Positions 15,156-24,990 of a DNA stretch of 64,000 nucleotides are shown here, piece after piece. The stretch spans positions 1 to 64,000 of the forward strand of contig DWXM01000071.1 in the NCBI GenBank assembly GCA_019119225.1, in the 5' to 3' direction. The stretch is from Candidatus Nosocomiicoccus stercorigallinarum. GTDB taxonomy: Bacteria > Bacillota > Bacilli > Staphylococcales > Salinicoccaceae. The position numbers were made by a program, and so were the translations under genes. A model generated the notes under the pieces. That model had not been told where the DNA came from and did not search any database. It was given only the letters and a program-made list of their open reading frames with translations. Position 1 is the first letter of the stretch. Each line of letters begins with the position of its first letter.

Positions 15156-17564
15156 TTAGGAATAAATAGAAAAAATAATCTTCTCTATTTCCCCAAATGT
15201 ATCTTCATCTACTATAAATGATCCGTTAGAGTACATTTCTGATAAACGAATATCCATCGCCTGTATATTTTCTCGGTTTTCGCCACTTAATAGTGATACT
15301 GTAAAGTCTTCTGTAAATAATCTTGCACGTAATACTTCGTGTGGTTTTGACTTCACGTTTTTATATAACGCTCGGCCAACTTGACTACGTTTTCCAATTT
15401 CAAATTCTTTAAGACTCGTACGTTTCACAGCTCCGCGGTTTGTTACAGATAATACGTAATCTTGATTTGATGTTAAATTTCCGCTAATAACCGCATCGTT
15501 TTCTTTAAGTGAAATTCCTTTAACTCCTTTAGTTCTAAGGCCCGTATTTGAGACTTCATTAATGTTAAACATTAGTGAGAGTCCTTGTTTCGTTAATAAT
15601 AATATATTTGAATCGTCTTTAACTACATCAACACTAACAACCTCGTCATCTTTACTTAAGTTAATTGCGCTAATTGCTCGATTAATTCTCGTCATTTCAT
15701 GGTCCTTTAATGACGTACGTTTCACTTGGCCGTTTTTAGTTGTAATCACAATCGATTCATCGATATCAAACGATTCAATTTCATATGCAAATATTGGGTG
15801 CTCTTGACTATCTAAATTATATTTACTCGATAAATGAACCCCATGATCTTTCCAGCGAATGTCTTCTAACTCATGGACGGGTATAATCATATAATTTCCT
15901 TTATTTGTAAATACGAGTAACGTTTCTAGCGTATGCCCTTCTTTAAAGAATAAAAGCTCATCGTCGTCTTTTTTACCGAGCTCTTCAAAAGGACTTGCAC
16001 TAAAGCTTCTCGGGCTTGTACGTTTAATGTAACCATCACGAGTGACTGTCACTACTGTATCTTCCTCACGGATAAGCATTTCACGACTCACTTCAAGGGA
16101 TTCTATTTTTTCTTCAATCACTGTAAGACGTTCAGACTTAAATGTCTTTTTAACGTCTCTAAGTTCTTTTTTAATCACTTTTTTAAGTGTGTTTTCATTT
16201 TCAATAATATCTTTTAAAGTATTAATTTCGTACTCAAGATCGATATGTTCGTTCTCTAAATCAACAATATCTGTATTCGTTAAACGATATAACTGTAACA
16301 TAACGATTGCTTCTGCTTGCTTTTCAGTGAAATCATAAGCATTCATTAAGTTTTCTTTTGCGCTACGCTTGTTTTCTGATTCACGAATTATTCGAATCAC
16401 TTCATCTAAAATAGACAATGCACGCATTAAACCTTCAATGATATGCATTCTTTTTGAAGCAGTATCAAGTATATACTTAGATCGTCTTAAAACGACTTCT
16501 TTTTGATGGTCGACATACGCGACAAGTATATCTTTTAAACTTAATAGTTTCGGACGTCTGTTGTCGATTGCAACCATGTTGAAGTTATAAGAAATTTGTA
16601 AGTTTGTTTTCTTATATAAGTAGTTTAGAATTGCATCGACATTAGAATCTTTTCTTAATTCTATTATGACTCTTAAACCGTCACGGTCAGTTTCATCTCT
16701 CACTTCTAGCATACCATCGACAGCTTTATCGATAATAATTTCATCGATTTTTTTAACTAAATTTGCTTTATTGACCTCAAAGGGTAATTCAGTAATGACT
16801 AGTTGTACTTTGTCTCCACGCATCTTTTCAACATCTACTTTAGCGCGTACAACAATTCGACCTTGTCCAGTTTCATATGCTTTTTTTAATTCTTTTTTAC
16901 CTTGAATAATACCACCTGTTGGGAAATCTGGTCCTGGCATAATTTCAAGTAACTCGTCAGTTTTAACTGTCGGTTTATCAATCACTTTTAGTGTTGCATT
17001 AATTACCTCTTCTAAGTTATGTGGTGGGATATCTGTGGCGTAACCTGCTGAAATACCTGTTGATCCGTTCACTAAAATATTTGGGAATTTAGAGGGTAAT
17101 ACAGTAGGTTCTTGTGTCGTATCATCAAAGTTATCAATAAAATCGACCGTATCTTTATTGATGTCACTTAATAATTCTTGAGATAAATGTGATAAACGTG
17201 CTTCAGTATAACGCATCGCTGCTGGTGGATCACCGTCTACTGACCCTTTGTTTCCGTGAATTTGAACGAGTTCTTCACGCATCTTCCAGTCTTGACCGAG
17301 ACGAATCATTGCGTCATAAATACTAATTTCTCCGTGTGGGTGGTAGTTACCAATAACATTACCAACCGTTTTTGCAGATTTACGGTATCCTTTGTCAAAG
17401 GTGTTACCATCTTTATACATCGCATACAAAATACGACGTTGTACTGGTTTTAAACCGTCACGAACATCTGGAATTGCACGGTCTTGAATGACATATTTAC
17501 TATACCGCCCAAAACGATCTCCAATTACATCTTCAAGCTTTAATTGCTGAATTTGTTTATGCAT
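15156..17564 (-). CDS. parC: DNA topoisomerase IV subunit A
   Basis: The 802-residue protein is full length for ParC/GrlA: breakage-reunion domain with catalytic Tyr in AAMRYTEARL (about residue 119), then a C-terminal beta-propeller with repeats such as RTSLKDHE, RTKGVKG and RTSLKEFE. With ParE it decatenates chromosomes. The start is the ATG at 17564, overlapping the parE stop by eight bases. In the quinolone-determining region the sequence is HPHGEISIYDAM. Positions matching S. aureus Ser80 and Glu84 are Ile80 and Asp84. Substitutions at these sites confer fluoroquinolone resistance in staphylococci, but this could be natural variation of the lineage. Confidence 0.95.
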   Translation of the reverse strand: MHKQIQQLKLEDVIGDRFGRYSKYVIQDRAIPDVRDGLKPVQRRILYAMYKDGNTFDKGYRKSAKTVGNVIGNYHPHGEISIYDAMIRLGQDWKMREELVQIHGNKGSVDGDPPAAMRYTEARLSHLSQELLSDINKDTVDFIDNFDDTTQEPTVLPSKFPNILVNGSTGISAGYATDIPPHNLEEVINATLKVIDKPTVKTDELLEIMPGPDFPTGGIIQGKKELKKAYETGQGRIVVRAKVDVEKMRGDKVQLVITELPFEVNKANLVKKIDEIIIDKAVDGMLEVRDETDRDGLRVIIELRKDSNVDAILNYLYKKTNLQISYNFNMVAIDNRRPKLLSLKDILVAYVDHQKEVVLRRSKYILDTASKRMHIIEGLMRALSILDEVIRIIRESENKRSAKENLMNAYDFTEKQAEAIVMLQLYRLTNTDIVDLENEHIDLEYEINTLKDIIENENTLKKVIKKELRDVKKTFKSERLTVIEEKIESLEVSREMLIREEDTVVTVTRDGYIKRTSPRSFSASPFEELGKKDDDELLFFKEGHTLETLLVFTNKGNYMIIPVHELEDIRWKDHGVHLSSKYNLDSQEHPIFAYEIESFDIDESIVITTKNGQVKRTSLKDHEMTRINRAISAINLSKDDEVVSVDVVKDDSNILLLTKQGLSLMFNINEVSNTGLRTKGVKGISLKENDAVISGNLTSNQDYVLSVTNRGAVKRTSLKEFEIGKRSQVGRALYKNVKSKPHEVLRARLFTEDFTVSLLSGENRENIQAMDIRLSEMYSNGSFIVDEDTFGEIEKIIFSIYS

Positions 17565-19530
17565 CACTATCTCCGTCCTCTAAAATATCAATTTGATCAC
17601 TATCTAAAATAGAAATGTCATCACCTAAAGTGAAACTAACATTTTCTTCAATCCAGTCACGACGAATCGAAACATTATCTCCCATTAATGTCGATACACG
17701 TTTTAATGATAGTGCCTCATCATCAACAAGTACTTGAATTAACGTACGGTTTTCTGGATCCATTGTCGTTTCCCATAACTGGTCAGCCATCATTTCCCCG
17801 AGACCTTTATAACGCTGAATTTCAACGTTATCATTTAGTTCTTCTCTCATTTCAAGTAGTTCTTCTTCTGTCCATACATATCGTACATCTTTTTTCTTAC
17901 CACGCTTAGATTCTAATTTGAATAACGGTGGTAGTGCGATGTAAATTTTACCTGCTTCAAATAACGGACGCATATAATTAAAGAAGAAAGTAAGTAATAA
18001 CACTTGAATATGTGCACCATCTGTATCAGCATCAGTCATTATGATGATTTTGTCGTAATTCACTTCGTCAATATCAAACTCGTTACCGACTCCAGCACCT
18101 ATCGTATGAATAATCGTATTAATTTCTTCATTTTTAAAAATATCTTCAAAGCGCGCACGTTCCGTATTAATAACTTTACCTCTTAAAGGTAAAATCGCTT
18201 GGAATTTTCTATCTCTACCAAGTTTTGCTGATCCTCCAGCAGAATCTCCCTCAACTAAAAATAGTTCGTTTTTCTTTCTATTTCTACTTTGAGCCGGCGT
18301 TAATTTACCAGATAAAAGCGCATCTTTACGTTTAGATTTTTTACCACTACGCATATCTTCACGCGCTTTGCGTGCAGCTTCACGTACTTGTCTTGCTTTC
18401 ATTGCTTTTTTCACAAGTTCAGAAGAAACAACACCGTTTTCTTCTAATACATATGGTAAATTCTCGTTTAACACGTAATCCATTAACTGTCTTGCTTCAG
18501 GCGTTCCGAGTTTACCTTTCGTTTGCCCTTCAAATTGAAGCAGTTCTTCAGGTATCTTAACTGATATAACTGCGGTTAACCCTTCGCGAATATCATTACC
18601 TTCTAAGTTTTTGTCTTTTTCTTTTAACTCGCCAATTTTGCGCGCAAACTCATTAAAAATACGTGTAAATGCCGATTTAAAACCAACTTCATGCGTTCCC
18701 CCGTCTTTAGTTCGGACGTTATTAACAAAACTCATGACTGTTTCTGTATATTGATCGTTATATTGGAACGCAACATCTGCTTGCATACCGTTATAGCTAC
18801 CACTAAATGCAACTGGTGTACCGAAATTCTCTTTACCTTCATGTAAGAAATTAATAAAAGAAATCAAACCTTCTTCGTAATGAAATTCTTCAGTACGGTC
18901 AGTTTTTTCATCTTTAATAGATACTTTTAAGTTCTTTTCTAAAAATGCAGATTCTCTCATACGTTCAACTATCGTCTCAAAGTTAAACTGAACGCCAGAT
19001 TTAAAAACTTCTTGATCTGGTTTAAATGTTACTGACGTACCTGTACGGTTTGTATTGCCTATTTCTTTAAGGGGTTCGTTTACATGGCCACCGTTTTTAA
19101 ACGACATAAAATGTTTTTTTCCGTCTCTAAAGATTTCGAGTTCTAACCATTCAGATAATGCGTTTACTACAGATGCACCAACACCGTGAAGGCCTCCTGA
19201 CGTCTTATATCCACCAGAACCAAATTTACCTCCAGCGTGTAGCACTGTAAAAATAACCTCAGGTGTCGATTTACCACTATTATGTTTACCTGTCGGTAAC
19301 CCACGTCCATTATCCGTAATCGTAATACTATCGTCTTTATGAATTGTAATATCTATTTTGTCACCAAAGCCGTTAATAATCTCATCAACAGCGTTGTCTG
19401 TAATCTCATATACTAAATGATGCAGACCTCTAGCGTCCGTCGAACCAATGTACATACCTGGACGTTTACGAACCGCATCTAGACCTTCTAAAATTTGGAT
19501 GGAATCATCCGTATAATTTGAATTCGCCAA
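17557..19530 (-). CDS. parE: DNA topoisomerase IV subunit B
   Basis: The 657-residue protein is the ATPase subunit. The GHKL motifs DNAVDE, DNGRGLPTG and GGLHGVGASVVNAL lie in the first 130 residues. The TOPRIM motifs EGDSAGGSAKLGRD and DADTDGAHI and the QRYKGLGEM block follow. The start is a TTG at 19530, eight bases after AGGAGG; an upstream ATG at 19551 is excluded because that ribosome site would lie inside the gene. The sequence matches staphylococcal ParE rather than GyrB (short C-terminus ending QIDILEDGDSDA). It is co-transcribed with parC and divergent from plsY. Confidence 0.95.
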   Translation of the reverse strand: MANSNYTDDSIQILEGLDAVRKRPGMYIGSTDARGLHHLVYEITDNAVDEIINGFGDKIDITIHKDDSITITDNGRGLPTGKHNSGKSTPEVIFTVLHAGGKFGSGGYKTSGGLHGVGASVVNALSEWLELEIFRDGKKHFMSFKNGGHVNEPLKEIGNTNRTGTSVTFKPDQEVFKSGVQFNFETIVERMRESAFLEKNLKVSIKDEKTDRTEEFHYEEGLISFINFLHEGKENFGTPVAFSGSYNGMQADVAFQYNDQYTETVMSFVNNVRTKDGGTHEVGFKSAFTRIFNEFARKIGELKEKDKNLEGNDIREGLTAVISVKIPEELLQFEGQTKGKLGTPEARQLMDYVLNENLPYVLEENGVVSSELVKKAMKARQVREAARKAREDMRSGKKSKRKDALLSGKLTPAQSRNRKKNELFLVEGDSAGGSAKLGRDRKFQAILPLRGKVINTERARFEDIFKNEEINTIIHTIGAGVGNEFDIDEVNYDKIIIMTDADTDGAHIQVLLLTFFFNYMRPLFEAGKIYIALPPLFKLESKRGKKKDVRYVWTEEELLEMREELNDNVEIQRYKGLGEMMADQLWETTMDPENRTLIQVLVDDEALSLKRVSTLMGDNVSIRRDWIEENVSFTLGDDISILDSDQIDILEDGDSDA

Positions 19531-19580
19531 AAGTGTTCCTCCTACAAACATACGTTCGAATTAAAAATCTCTTCTTATAT

Positions 19581-19589
19581 TTTATAGCA
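19581..19589 (-). promoter_or_regulatory. Extended -10 promoter for parE-parC
   Basis: The minus strand reads TGCTATAAA, an extended -10, about 50 bp before the parE TTG. Confidence 0.5.
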
Positions 19590-19639
19590 CTTAAATGATT
19601 TTGCAAACCATATATATAAAAGTTAACATAATTATATTA

Positions 19640-19687
19640 TTGACACTTCATAAATTAATAAAATATTTTATTAATCTATGTTAAAAT
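19640..19687 (+). promoter_or_regulatory. Promoter region of plsY with a 22-bp perfect palindrome
   Basis: TTGACA lies at 19640-19645 with TATTTT 18 bp on (19664-19669). A second -10 with an extended TGn, TGTTAAAAT, ends at 19687. The first pair encloses a perfect 22-bp palindrome at 19654-19675, arms ATTAATAAAAT and ATTTTATTAAT. Either -10 could serve plsY. Confidence 0.5.
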
Positions 19688-19688
19688 A

Positions 19689-19705
19689 TTATTACCTAGT
19701 AATAA
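19689..19705 (+). promoter_or_regulatory. FapR-like operator upstream of plsY
   Basis: TTATTACCTAGTAATAA is a 17-bp imperfect palindrome (TTATTAC-CTA-GTAATAA). It resembles FapR sites of the TTAGTACCTxxTACTAA type that control phospholipid and fatty-acid genes in Bacillus and Staphylococcus. It lies just after the second -10 element, where a repressor would block transcription. Confidence 0.5.
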
Positions 19706-19719
19706 AATGAGGGTGGAAT

Positions 19720-20331
19720 ATGGAGTTTTCAACAATAGCATTATTAATTCTTTCGTATTTAATTGGATCTATTCCATTTGCTTTAATTATCGGTAAGACT
19801 TTTTTTGATATAGATATAAGAAATCATGGTAGTGGAAATATTGGCACGACAAACACGTTTAGAATTTTAGGAAAAAAAGCTGGTATCATCGTACTCATTT
19901 TAGACTTTTTAAAAGGTATGATACCCGTTTATATTGCAATGCTAGTAAATACTGAGTTACCACTAATTTTAGTTGGACTATGTGCAGCACTTGGACATGT
20001 TTACTCTATCTTTTTAAAGTTTAAAGGTGGTAAAGCTGTCGCTACAGGTGCTGGGGTTATACTTGCAGTCCAACCATTAATATTTTTAGTCTTACTGACC
20101 GCATTTTTAATTACATTATACATATTTAAATACGTGTCGCTTGGAAGTATCGTCGGTGTCACAACTTTATTCATATTGTCATTATTTACAGATGACTTAA
20201 CATTTAAGATCGTATCATTACTATTATTAATTATTATCATCTATAAGCATTTATCAAATATAAAAAGAATTATGAATAAAACAGAGCCAAAAGTTAAATT
20301 ATTTAAAAAAGATAATATAGGTTCAAATTAA
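19720..20331 (+). CDS. plsY: Acyl-phosphate:glycerol-3-phosphate acyltransferase
   Basis: The 203-residue membrane protein has five or more transmembrane segments and the three PlsY cytoplasmic motifs: GSGNIGTTNTFR (about 37-48), a central GHVYSIFLKFKGGKAVATGAG block (about 97-117) and HLSNIKRI near the end. PlsY makes lysophosphatidic acid from acyl phosphate and glycerol 3-phosphate, the first step of phospholipid synthesis. The start follows GAGGGTGG. It is a single gene, divergent from parE as in staphylococci, with a FapR-like site in its promoter. Confidence 0.95.
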   Translation: MEFSTIALLILSYLIGSIPFALIIGKTFFDIDIRNHGSGNIGTTNTFRILGKKAGIIVLILDFLKGMIPVYIAMLVNTELPLILVGLCAALGHVYSIFLKFKGGKAVATGAGVILAVQPLIFLVLLTAFLITLYIFKYVSLGSIVGVTTLFILSLFTDDLTFKIVSLLLLIIIIYKHLSNIKRIMNKTEPKVKLFKKDNIGSN

Positions 20332-20360
20332 AAAGCCAAGACATTTGTCTTGGCTTTTAT
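20332..20360. terminator. Bidirectional terminator between plsY and acnA
   Basis: AAAAGCCAAGACA and TGTCTTGGCTTTT form a stem with A/T runs on both sides. Confidence 0.9.
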
Positions 20361-20363
20361 ATA

Positions 20364-23057
20364 TTATTCAGCAAGTTTTTTTCTTAGTACCATTTGTAGA
20401 ATACCACCATTACGATAGTAATCAACTTCTACTTCAGAGTCGAATCTTGCTTTTACATCGATATCTACAGTACTACCATCTTCTTTTGTAGCAGTGATTG
20501 TAATGATATCACCTGGTTTAACATTTTCATCTACAGGAATGTTAAACGTTTCGTTACCTTCTAAACCATAGTCATCTGAGTTTTTACCTTCAACGAATTG
20601 AAGCGGTAATACACCCATCATCACTAAGTTTGAACGGTGAATTCTTTCATAAGATGCAGCAAGTACTGCTTTAACTCCAAGTAAATTTGTTCCTTTAGCT
20701 GCCCAGTCACGACTTGATCCCATTCCGTAGTCGTCACCAGCAAGTACTACTAAGCCTGTATCGTCTTCTTTGTACTTCATTGCAGCGTCGTAAATACTCA
20801 TTACTTCACCAGTTGGCCAATATGTTGTATATCCACCTTCAGTACCTGGTGCAATTTGGTTACGAATACGAATATTTGCAAATGTACCTCGAACCATTAC
20901 TTCATGGTTACCACGTCTAGAACCATATGAGTTAAAGTCACGTGGTGAAACACCTTGCTCGATTAACCATTTACCTGCAGGTGTATCTTTACCGATTGCA
21001 CCTGCTGGAGAAATGTGGTCAGTTGTTACTGAATCACCGAATTTCGCAAGCACTTTTAAATCATTTAAAGGTTTTACTGAGTCCACTTCTGCTGGTAAGT
21101 CATTAAAGAATGTTGGATTTTGAATATACGTTGAATCTTCATTAAAGTCGTATAATGGAGCATCTGTGACGTTGATGTTATTCCAAGTTTCGTTAGAAGT
21201 GAACACTGTTTCATATTCTTTTTTGAATAATTCAGGTGTTACTGTTTCATGCACAGCATCTCTAACTTCTTGGATAGATGGCCAAATATCTTTCATGAAG
21301 ACGTCGTTACCCTCTTTATCTTGTCCGATTGGATCTTTGTAAAGATCGATATCGACAGTACCAGCTAGTGCGTATGCAACTACAAGCTGTGGTGATGCTA
21401 AGTAGTTTGCTTTAACTAATGGGTGAATACGCCCTTCGAAGTTACGGTTACCTGATAATACTGATGAAACGAGCATATCGTTGTCACTAATTGCCTCTGT
21501 AATCTCATCACGTAATGGACCTGAGTTACCAATACATGTCGTACAACCATAACCAACTAAGTTAAATCCAAGTTGATTTAAGTACTCTTGAAGCCCTGAG
21601 TTTTCAAGGTATCCAGTAACTACTTTAGAACCTGGTGCAAGTGATGTTTTCACGTGCTTAGGTACTGTTAATCCTTTTTCAACTGCCTTTTTCGCAACTA
21701 ATCCAGCACCTAACATAACATATGGGTTAGATGTGTTTGTACATGATGTAATTGCAGCAATGACTAAGTCACCTGTTTTAAGCGTCTCTTTTCCACCATC
21801 ATTATATTCAACTTCAACTTCTTGATCGAAAATTTCTTTAGAATAACCGTGACCATGGTTACCGTTTTCTCTCGTTACAGAAGCCTCAAATTCGTCTTTC
21901 ATGTCTGAAAGTAAGATTAAATCTTGTGGACGTTTTGGACCAGATAATGAAGGCTCTACTGTAGATAAATCTAACTCGAGTACTTCTGAGTATACTGGTT
22001 CTTTTTCTGCATTAAAGAATAGGTCATTTTCTTTTAAATACTTTTCAACGAGGTCGATATGTTCTTCAGAACGACCTGTAAGTTTTAAGTAACTTAATGT
22101 TTCTTCGTCAACAGGGAATAATGCATTTGTTGCACCGTACTCTGGCGCCATGTTTGAGATTGTGGCACGGTCAGCAAGTGGTAAGTTAGACACCCCTTCA
22201 CCGAAGTACTCAACGAATTTACCAACGACTCCGTGTTCACGTAACATTTGAGTAATACGTAACGCTAGGTCTGTTGCTGTTGCACCTTCAGGTAATTGGT
22301 TGGTTAGTTTAACACCAATAACTTCTGGTAATGGGAAGTAACTTGGTTGTCCAAGCATTCCTGCTTCAGCTTCGATACCACCAACACCCCAACCAAGAAC
22401 ACCTAAACCGTTGATCATAGTTGTGTGTGAGTCCGTACCAACCAGTGAGTCTGGGAAGATAACATCATCACGATCATGTACAACGTTTGCTAAGTATTCT
22501 AAGTTCACTTGGTGAACGATACCTGTTGCTGGAGGTACTGCTTGATAGTTATCAAACGCTTCAGCTGCCCAGCGTAAAAATTCATAACGTTCTTTGTTTC
22601 TTTCAAATTCTAGCTCCATGTTTTTAACAAGTGCGTTATGTGTACCGTAAGCGTCTACTTGTACTGAGTGGTCAATGACTAAGTCAACTGGTACTTCTGG
22701 GTTAATTTTTTGAATATCCCCGTCTTTGTCATTCATTGCTTTACGAAGTGACGCTAGGTCTACAACTGCAGGTACACCTGTGAAGTCTTGTAAAATAACT
22801 CGTGAAGGTTTAAAAGGAACTTCTTTACCTGCTAAATCACCTTTGTCCCAGTTCGCAAGTGATTCGATATGTTTTTCTTGAATTGAATGTCCGTCATATT
22901 GACGTAAAACTGATTCTAACAGTACACGAATTGAATATGGTAATTTTTCAACATCACTATATCCAGCATCAGTTAAAGATCTAAGAGAATAGTATGTTTT
23001 TTCTTCACCATTTACATTCAATGTACGTTTAGCATTTTCTTGTAAATTTTTTGCCAT
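20364..23057 (-). CDS. acnA: Aconitate hydratase (aconitase)
   Basis: The 897-residue enzyme is the AcnA/IRP1-type aconitase, which interconverts citrate and isocitrate in the TCA cycle. Fe-S ligand cysteines are seen in [10 protein letters not shown] and [14 protein letters not shown]. Active-site blocks [19 protein letters not shown] and [12 protein letters not shown] are intact. The start ATG follows GGGGGGAAA. It stands alone, convergent with plsY, with its promoter in the 220-bp gap shared with mscL. Apo-aconitase of this type can bind mRNA in low iron; that is known for relatives, not shown here. Confidence 0.95.
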   Translation of the reverse strand: MAKNLQENAKRTLNVNGEEKTYYSLRSLTDAGYSDVEKLPYSIRVLLESVLRQYDGHSIQEKHIESLANWDKGDLAGKEVPFKPSRVILQDFTGVPAVVDLASLRKAMNDKDGDIQKINPEVPVDLVIDHSVQVDAYGTHNALVKNMELEFERNKERYEFLRWAAEAFDNYQAVPPATGIVHQVNLEYLANVVHDRDDVIFPDSLVGTDSHTTMINGLGVLGWGVGGIEAEAGMLGQPSYFPLPEVIGVKLTNQLPEGATATDLALRITQMLREHGVVGKFVEYFGEGVSNLPLADRATISNMAPEYGATNALFPVDEETLSYLKLTGRSEEHIDLVEKYLKENDLFFNAEKEPVYSEVLELDLSTVEPSLSGPKRPQDLILLSDMKDEFEASVTRENGNHGHGYSKEIFDQEVEVEYNDGGKETLKTGDLVIAAITSCTNTSNPYVMLGAGLVAKKAVEKGLTVPKHVKTSLAPGSKVVTGYLENSGLQEYLNQLGFNLVGYGCTTCIGNSGPLRDEITEAISDNDMLVSSVLSGNRNFEGRIHPLVKANYLASPQLVVAYALAGTVDIDLYKDPIGQDKEGNDVFMKDIWPSIQEVRDAVHETVTPELFKKEYETVFTSNETWNNINVTDAPLYDFNEDSTYIQNPTFFNDLPAEVDSVKPLNDLKVLAKFGDSVTTDHISPAGAIGKDTPAGKWLIEQGVSPRDFNSYGSRRGNHEVMVRGTFANIRIRNQIAPGTEGGYTTYWPTGEVMSIYDAAMKYKEDDTGLVVLAGDDYGMGSSRDWAAKGTNLLGVKAVLAASYERIHRSNLVMMGVLPLQFVEGKNSDDYGLEGNETFNIPVDENVKPGDIITITATKEDGSTVDIDVKARFDSEVEVDYYRNGGILQMVLRKKLAE

Positions 23058-23278
23058 TATATTTCCCCCCGGAATGTGGTCGTTAATCTTATTGTAACTG
23101 TTTTCAGTACTTTTTTAAACTTGTATGTATGATTTATTTATACAAACTATCTATATTCATCTATAAGTTTTAGTTATTGAAAATTAAATAACGATAATTT
23201 TTACTTTATATTTAAAATTATATAGCCCATAAAGTGTTTTTTGTGTACAATAGAAAGATATTATTATGAGGTGAAAAT

Positions 23279-23680
23279 ATGATTAAAGAATTTAAAGAAT
23301 TTATGATGCGTGGAAACGTATTAGATCTTGCAGTTGCTGTTGTTATCGGGGCTGCATTTGGTAAAATCGTTGACTCATTAGTTGGTAATATCATTATGCC
23401 ATTAATTGGACTATTATTTGGTGACACAGACTTCGCGTCTTCTTGGCAGTGGAATGGTGTTACGTACGGAGTATTCATACAGTCAATTATCGACTTCTTA
23501 ATTATCGGTTTTGCAGTATTCATGTTTGTTAAAATTGTAAATAAAGTCACTTTGGGTGCATTTGAAGAAAGAGAAGAAGAAGAAACTGCTGAAGAAGTCT
23601 TATTATTACGTGAAATTTTAGATGAGTTAAAATTACAAGATGCTAAAGAAGAACAAAAATATATACGTGAAGAAGAGTAA
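23279..23680 (+). CDS. mscL: Large-conductance mechanosensitive channel
   Basis: The 133-residue channel has the MscL layout: an amphipathic N-terminus ([21 protein letters not shown]), TM1 to about residue 45 including [13 protein letters not shown], a short loop, TM2 (about 68-92) and a cytoplasmic Glu-rich helix. It releases solutes during hypo-osmotic shock. The start follows GAGGTG. The C-terminus is unusually acidic ([11 protein letters not shown]). It is a single gene with its own terminator, divergent from acnA. Confidence 0.95.
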   Translation: MIKEFKEFMMRGNVLDLAVAVVIGAAFGKIVDSLVGNIIMPLIGLLFGDTDFASSWQWNGVTYGVFIQSIIDFLIIGFAVFMFVKIVNKVTLGAFEEREEEETAEEVLLLREILDELKLQDAKEEQKYIREEE

Positions 23681-23683
23681 AAA

Positions 23684-23721
23684 TAATCCCAAATTAGAAT
23701 TTCTAATTTGGGATCTTTTTT
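23684..23721. terminator. Terminator between mscL and folC
   Basis: ATCCCAAATTAGAA and TTCTAATTTGGGAT form a 14-bp stem, followed by CTTTTTT. Confidence 0.9.
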
Positions 23722-23723
23722 AT

Positions 23724-24989
23724 TTATTTATTTGAAAAATGTTGTTTAATATAACTGATAAAGTACAAGCTACCTGTACAAAGTAATACATCTCCGTCGA
23801 ATTCATCGACAAATTTTATATAATCATCCACTTGTTTTACATTTTGATGATTGACTGATTCTAAAATCTTATCGATTGGCATCCTTCTGTAAAAATCAAA
23901 TTCTGTAACGACAAATTCATCTGCGATAGCCTCTAATTCATCGACCATATATTGAATCGGTTTACCTTCTACTACTGAAAATAATACAGTAATTTTACGA
24001 TCTGTATAGTTTTCTTTCATCGTCTTAATCAAGACATCAACTGCTTCTTTATTGTGCGCGCCATCTATAATAATCGTCGGGTTTTCTTGGAGTATTTCAA
24101 TTCTACCTGGCCAAGTAACAGACTCAACACCTTGCACAACTTTGTTCATATCTAAATTAACAATTTTTAAGTCATGCATTTCAAGTAGCGCTGCGAGTGC
24201 TAAACTTGCATTTTGTTGTTGATGATATCCGAGCATTTTTAACTGGATATCATTAAAATCATAGTCCTTATATTTAAATGAGAATTCATGATTGTTACTA
24301 AGTAAGACAATATCTCGTCCAAGTTCAATACCTTTAGCATGCTTTTCATCTAATACTTTATAGATGACATGTTTTGACTCTGTGTCATCTATACTAAAGA
24401 CTAGCGGTACATTTTCTTTAATTACACCTGATTTGTCTTTAGTAATTTCAACTAAAGTTTCACCTAATATATCAGTGTGGTCCTTGCCGATACTTGTTAA
24501 CACAGTCATTACAGGATTAAATACATTTGTCGAATCATGCGTTGCACCGAGTCCTGCTTCTACTAATACGATATCAACAGGGTGAATATTGCCGAAATAA
24601 ACAAACATCATCGTCGTAATAATTTCAAATTCAGTTGCTGGACCGAGATCTGTCTCTTCAGTAAGTTGTTCACTTACAGGACGAACGATACTCGCAACTT
24701 CACTAAGTGCATCGTTAGAAATTGGTGTGCCGTTAATTGAAATTCTTTCATTAAAGACTTCAATATATGGCGACGTAAACGTACCGACTGAGTAGCCATT
24801 ATCATTTAATGCCCCTCTCATATACGATACGACAGAGCCCTTACCATTTGTTCCTACAATATGAACACCTGTAACTTTCTTTTCTGGATTACCGAGTTTT
24901 TCGAGCATCCAAACCATGCGTTTTACGCCTGGTTTGATGCCGAATTTACCTCGATTATGAATCCAGTCTAATGTTTCATCATAATTCAT
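23724..24989 (-). CDS. folC: Folylpolyglutamate synthase / dihydrofolate synthase
   Basis: The 421-residue Mur-ligase-type enzyme shows the ATP-binding loop GTNGKGSV (about residues 47-54), the folate loop TFTSPYIEVFNERI, and IIDGAHNKEAV in the C-terminal domain. It adds glutamates to folates and may also make dihydrofolate from dihydropteroate. Its ATG comes one base after the valS stop, with AGAGGT inside the end of valS, so the genes are co-transcribed. This valS-folC order is common in Firmicutes. Confidence 0.94.
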   Translation of the reverse strand: MNYDETLDWIHNRGKFGIKPGVKRMVWMLEKLGNPEKKVTGVHIVGTNGKGSVVSYMRGALNDNGYSVGTFTSPYIEVFNERISINGTPISNDALSEVASIVRPVSEQLTEETDLGPATEFEIITTMMFVYFGNIHPVDIVLVEAGLGATHDSTNVFNPVMTVLTSIGKDHTDILGETLVEITKDKSGVIKENVPLVFSIDDTESKHVIYKVLDEKHAKGIELGRDIVLLSNNHEFSFKYKDYDFNDIQLKMLGYHQQQNASLALAALLEMHDLKIVNLDMNKVVQGVESVTWPGRIEILQENPTIIIDGAHNKEAVDVLIKTMKENYTDRKITVLFSVVEGKPIQYMVDELEAIADEFVVTEFDFYRRMPIDKILESVNHQNVKQVDDYIKFVDEFDGDVLLCTGSLYFISYIKQHFSNK

Positions 24990-24990
24990 A

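Noticed and set aside
19530-19551. ATG at 19551 as parE start
   Set aside because: The AGGAGG ribosome site would then be inside the coding sequence, whereas it is correctly placed for the TTG at 19530.
23218-23550. 110-codon ORF opposite mscL
   Set aside because: It is antisense to a clear mscL gene, has no ribosome site and a low-complexity translation, so it is a shadow frame.
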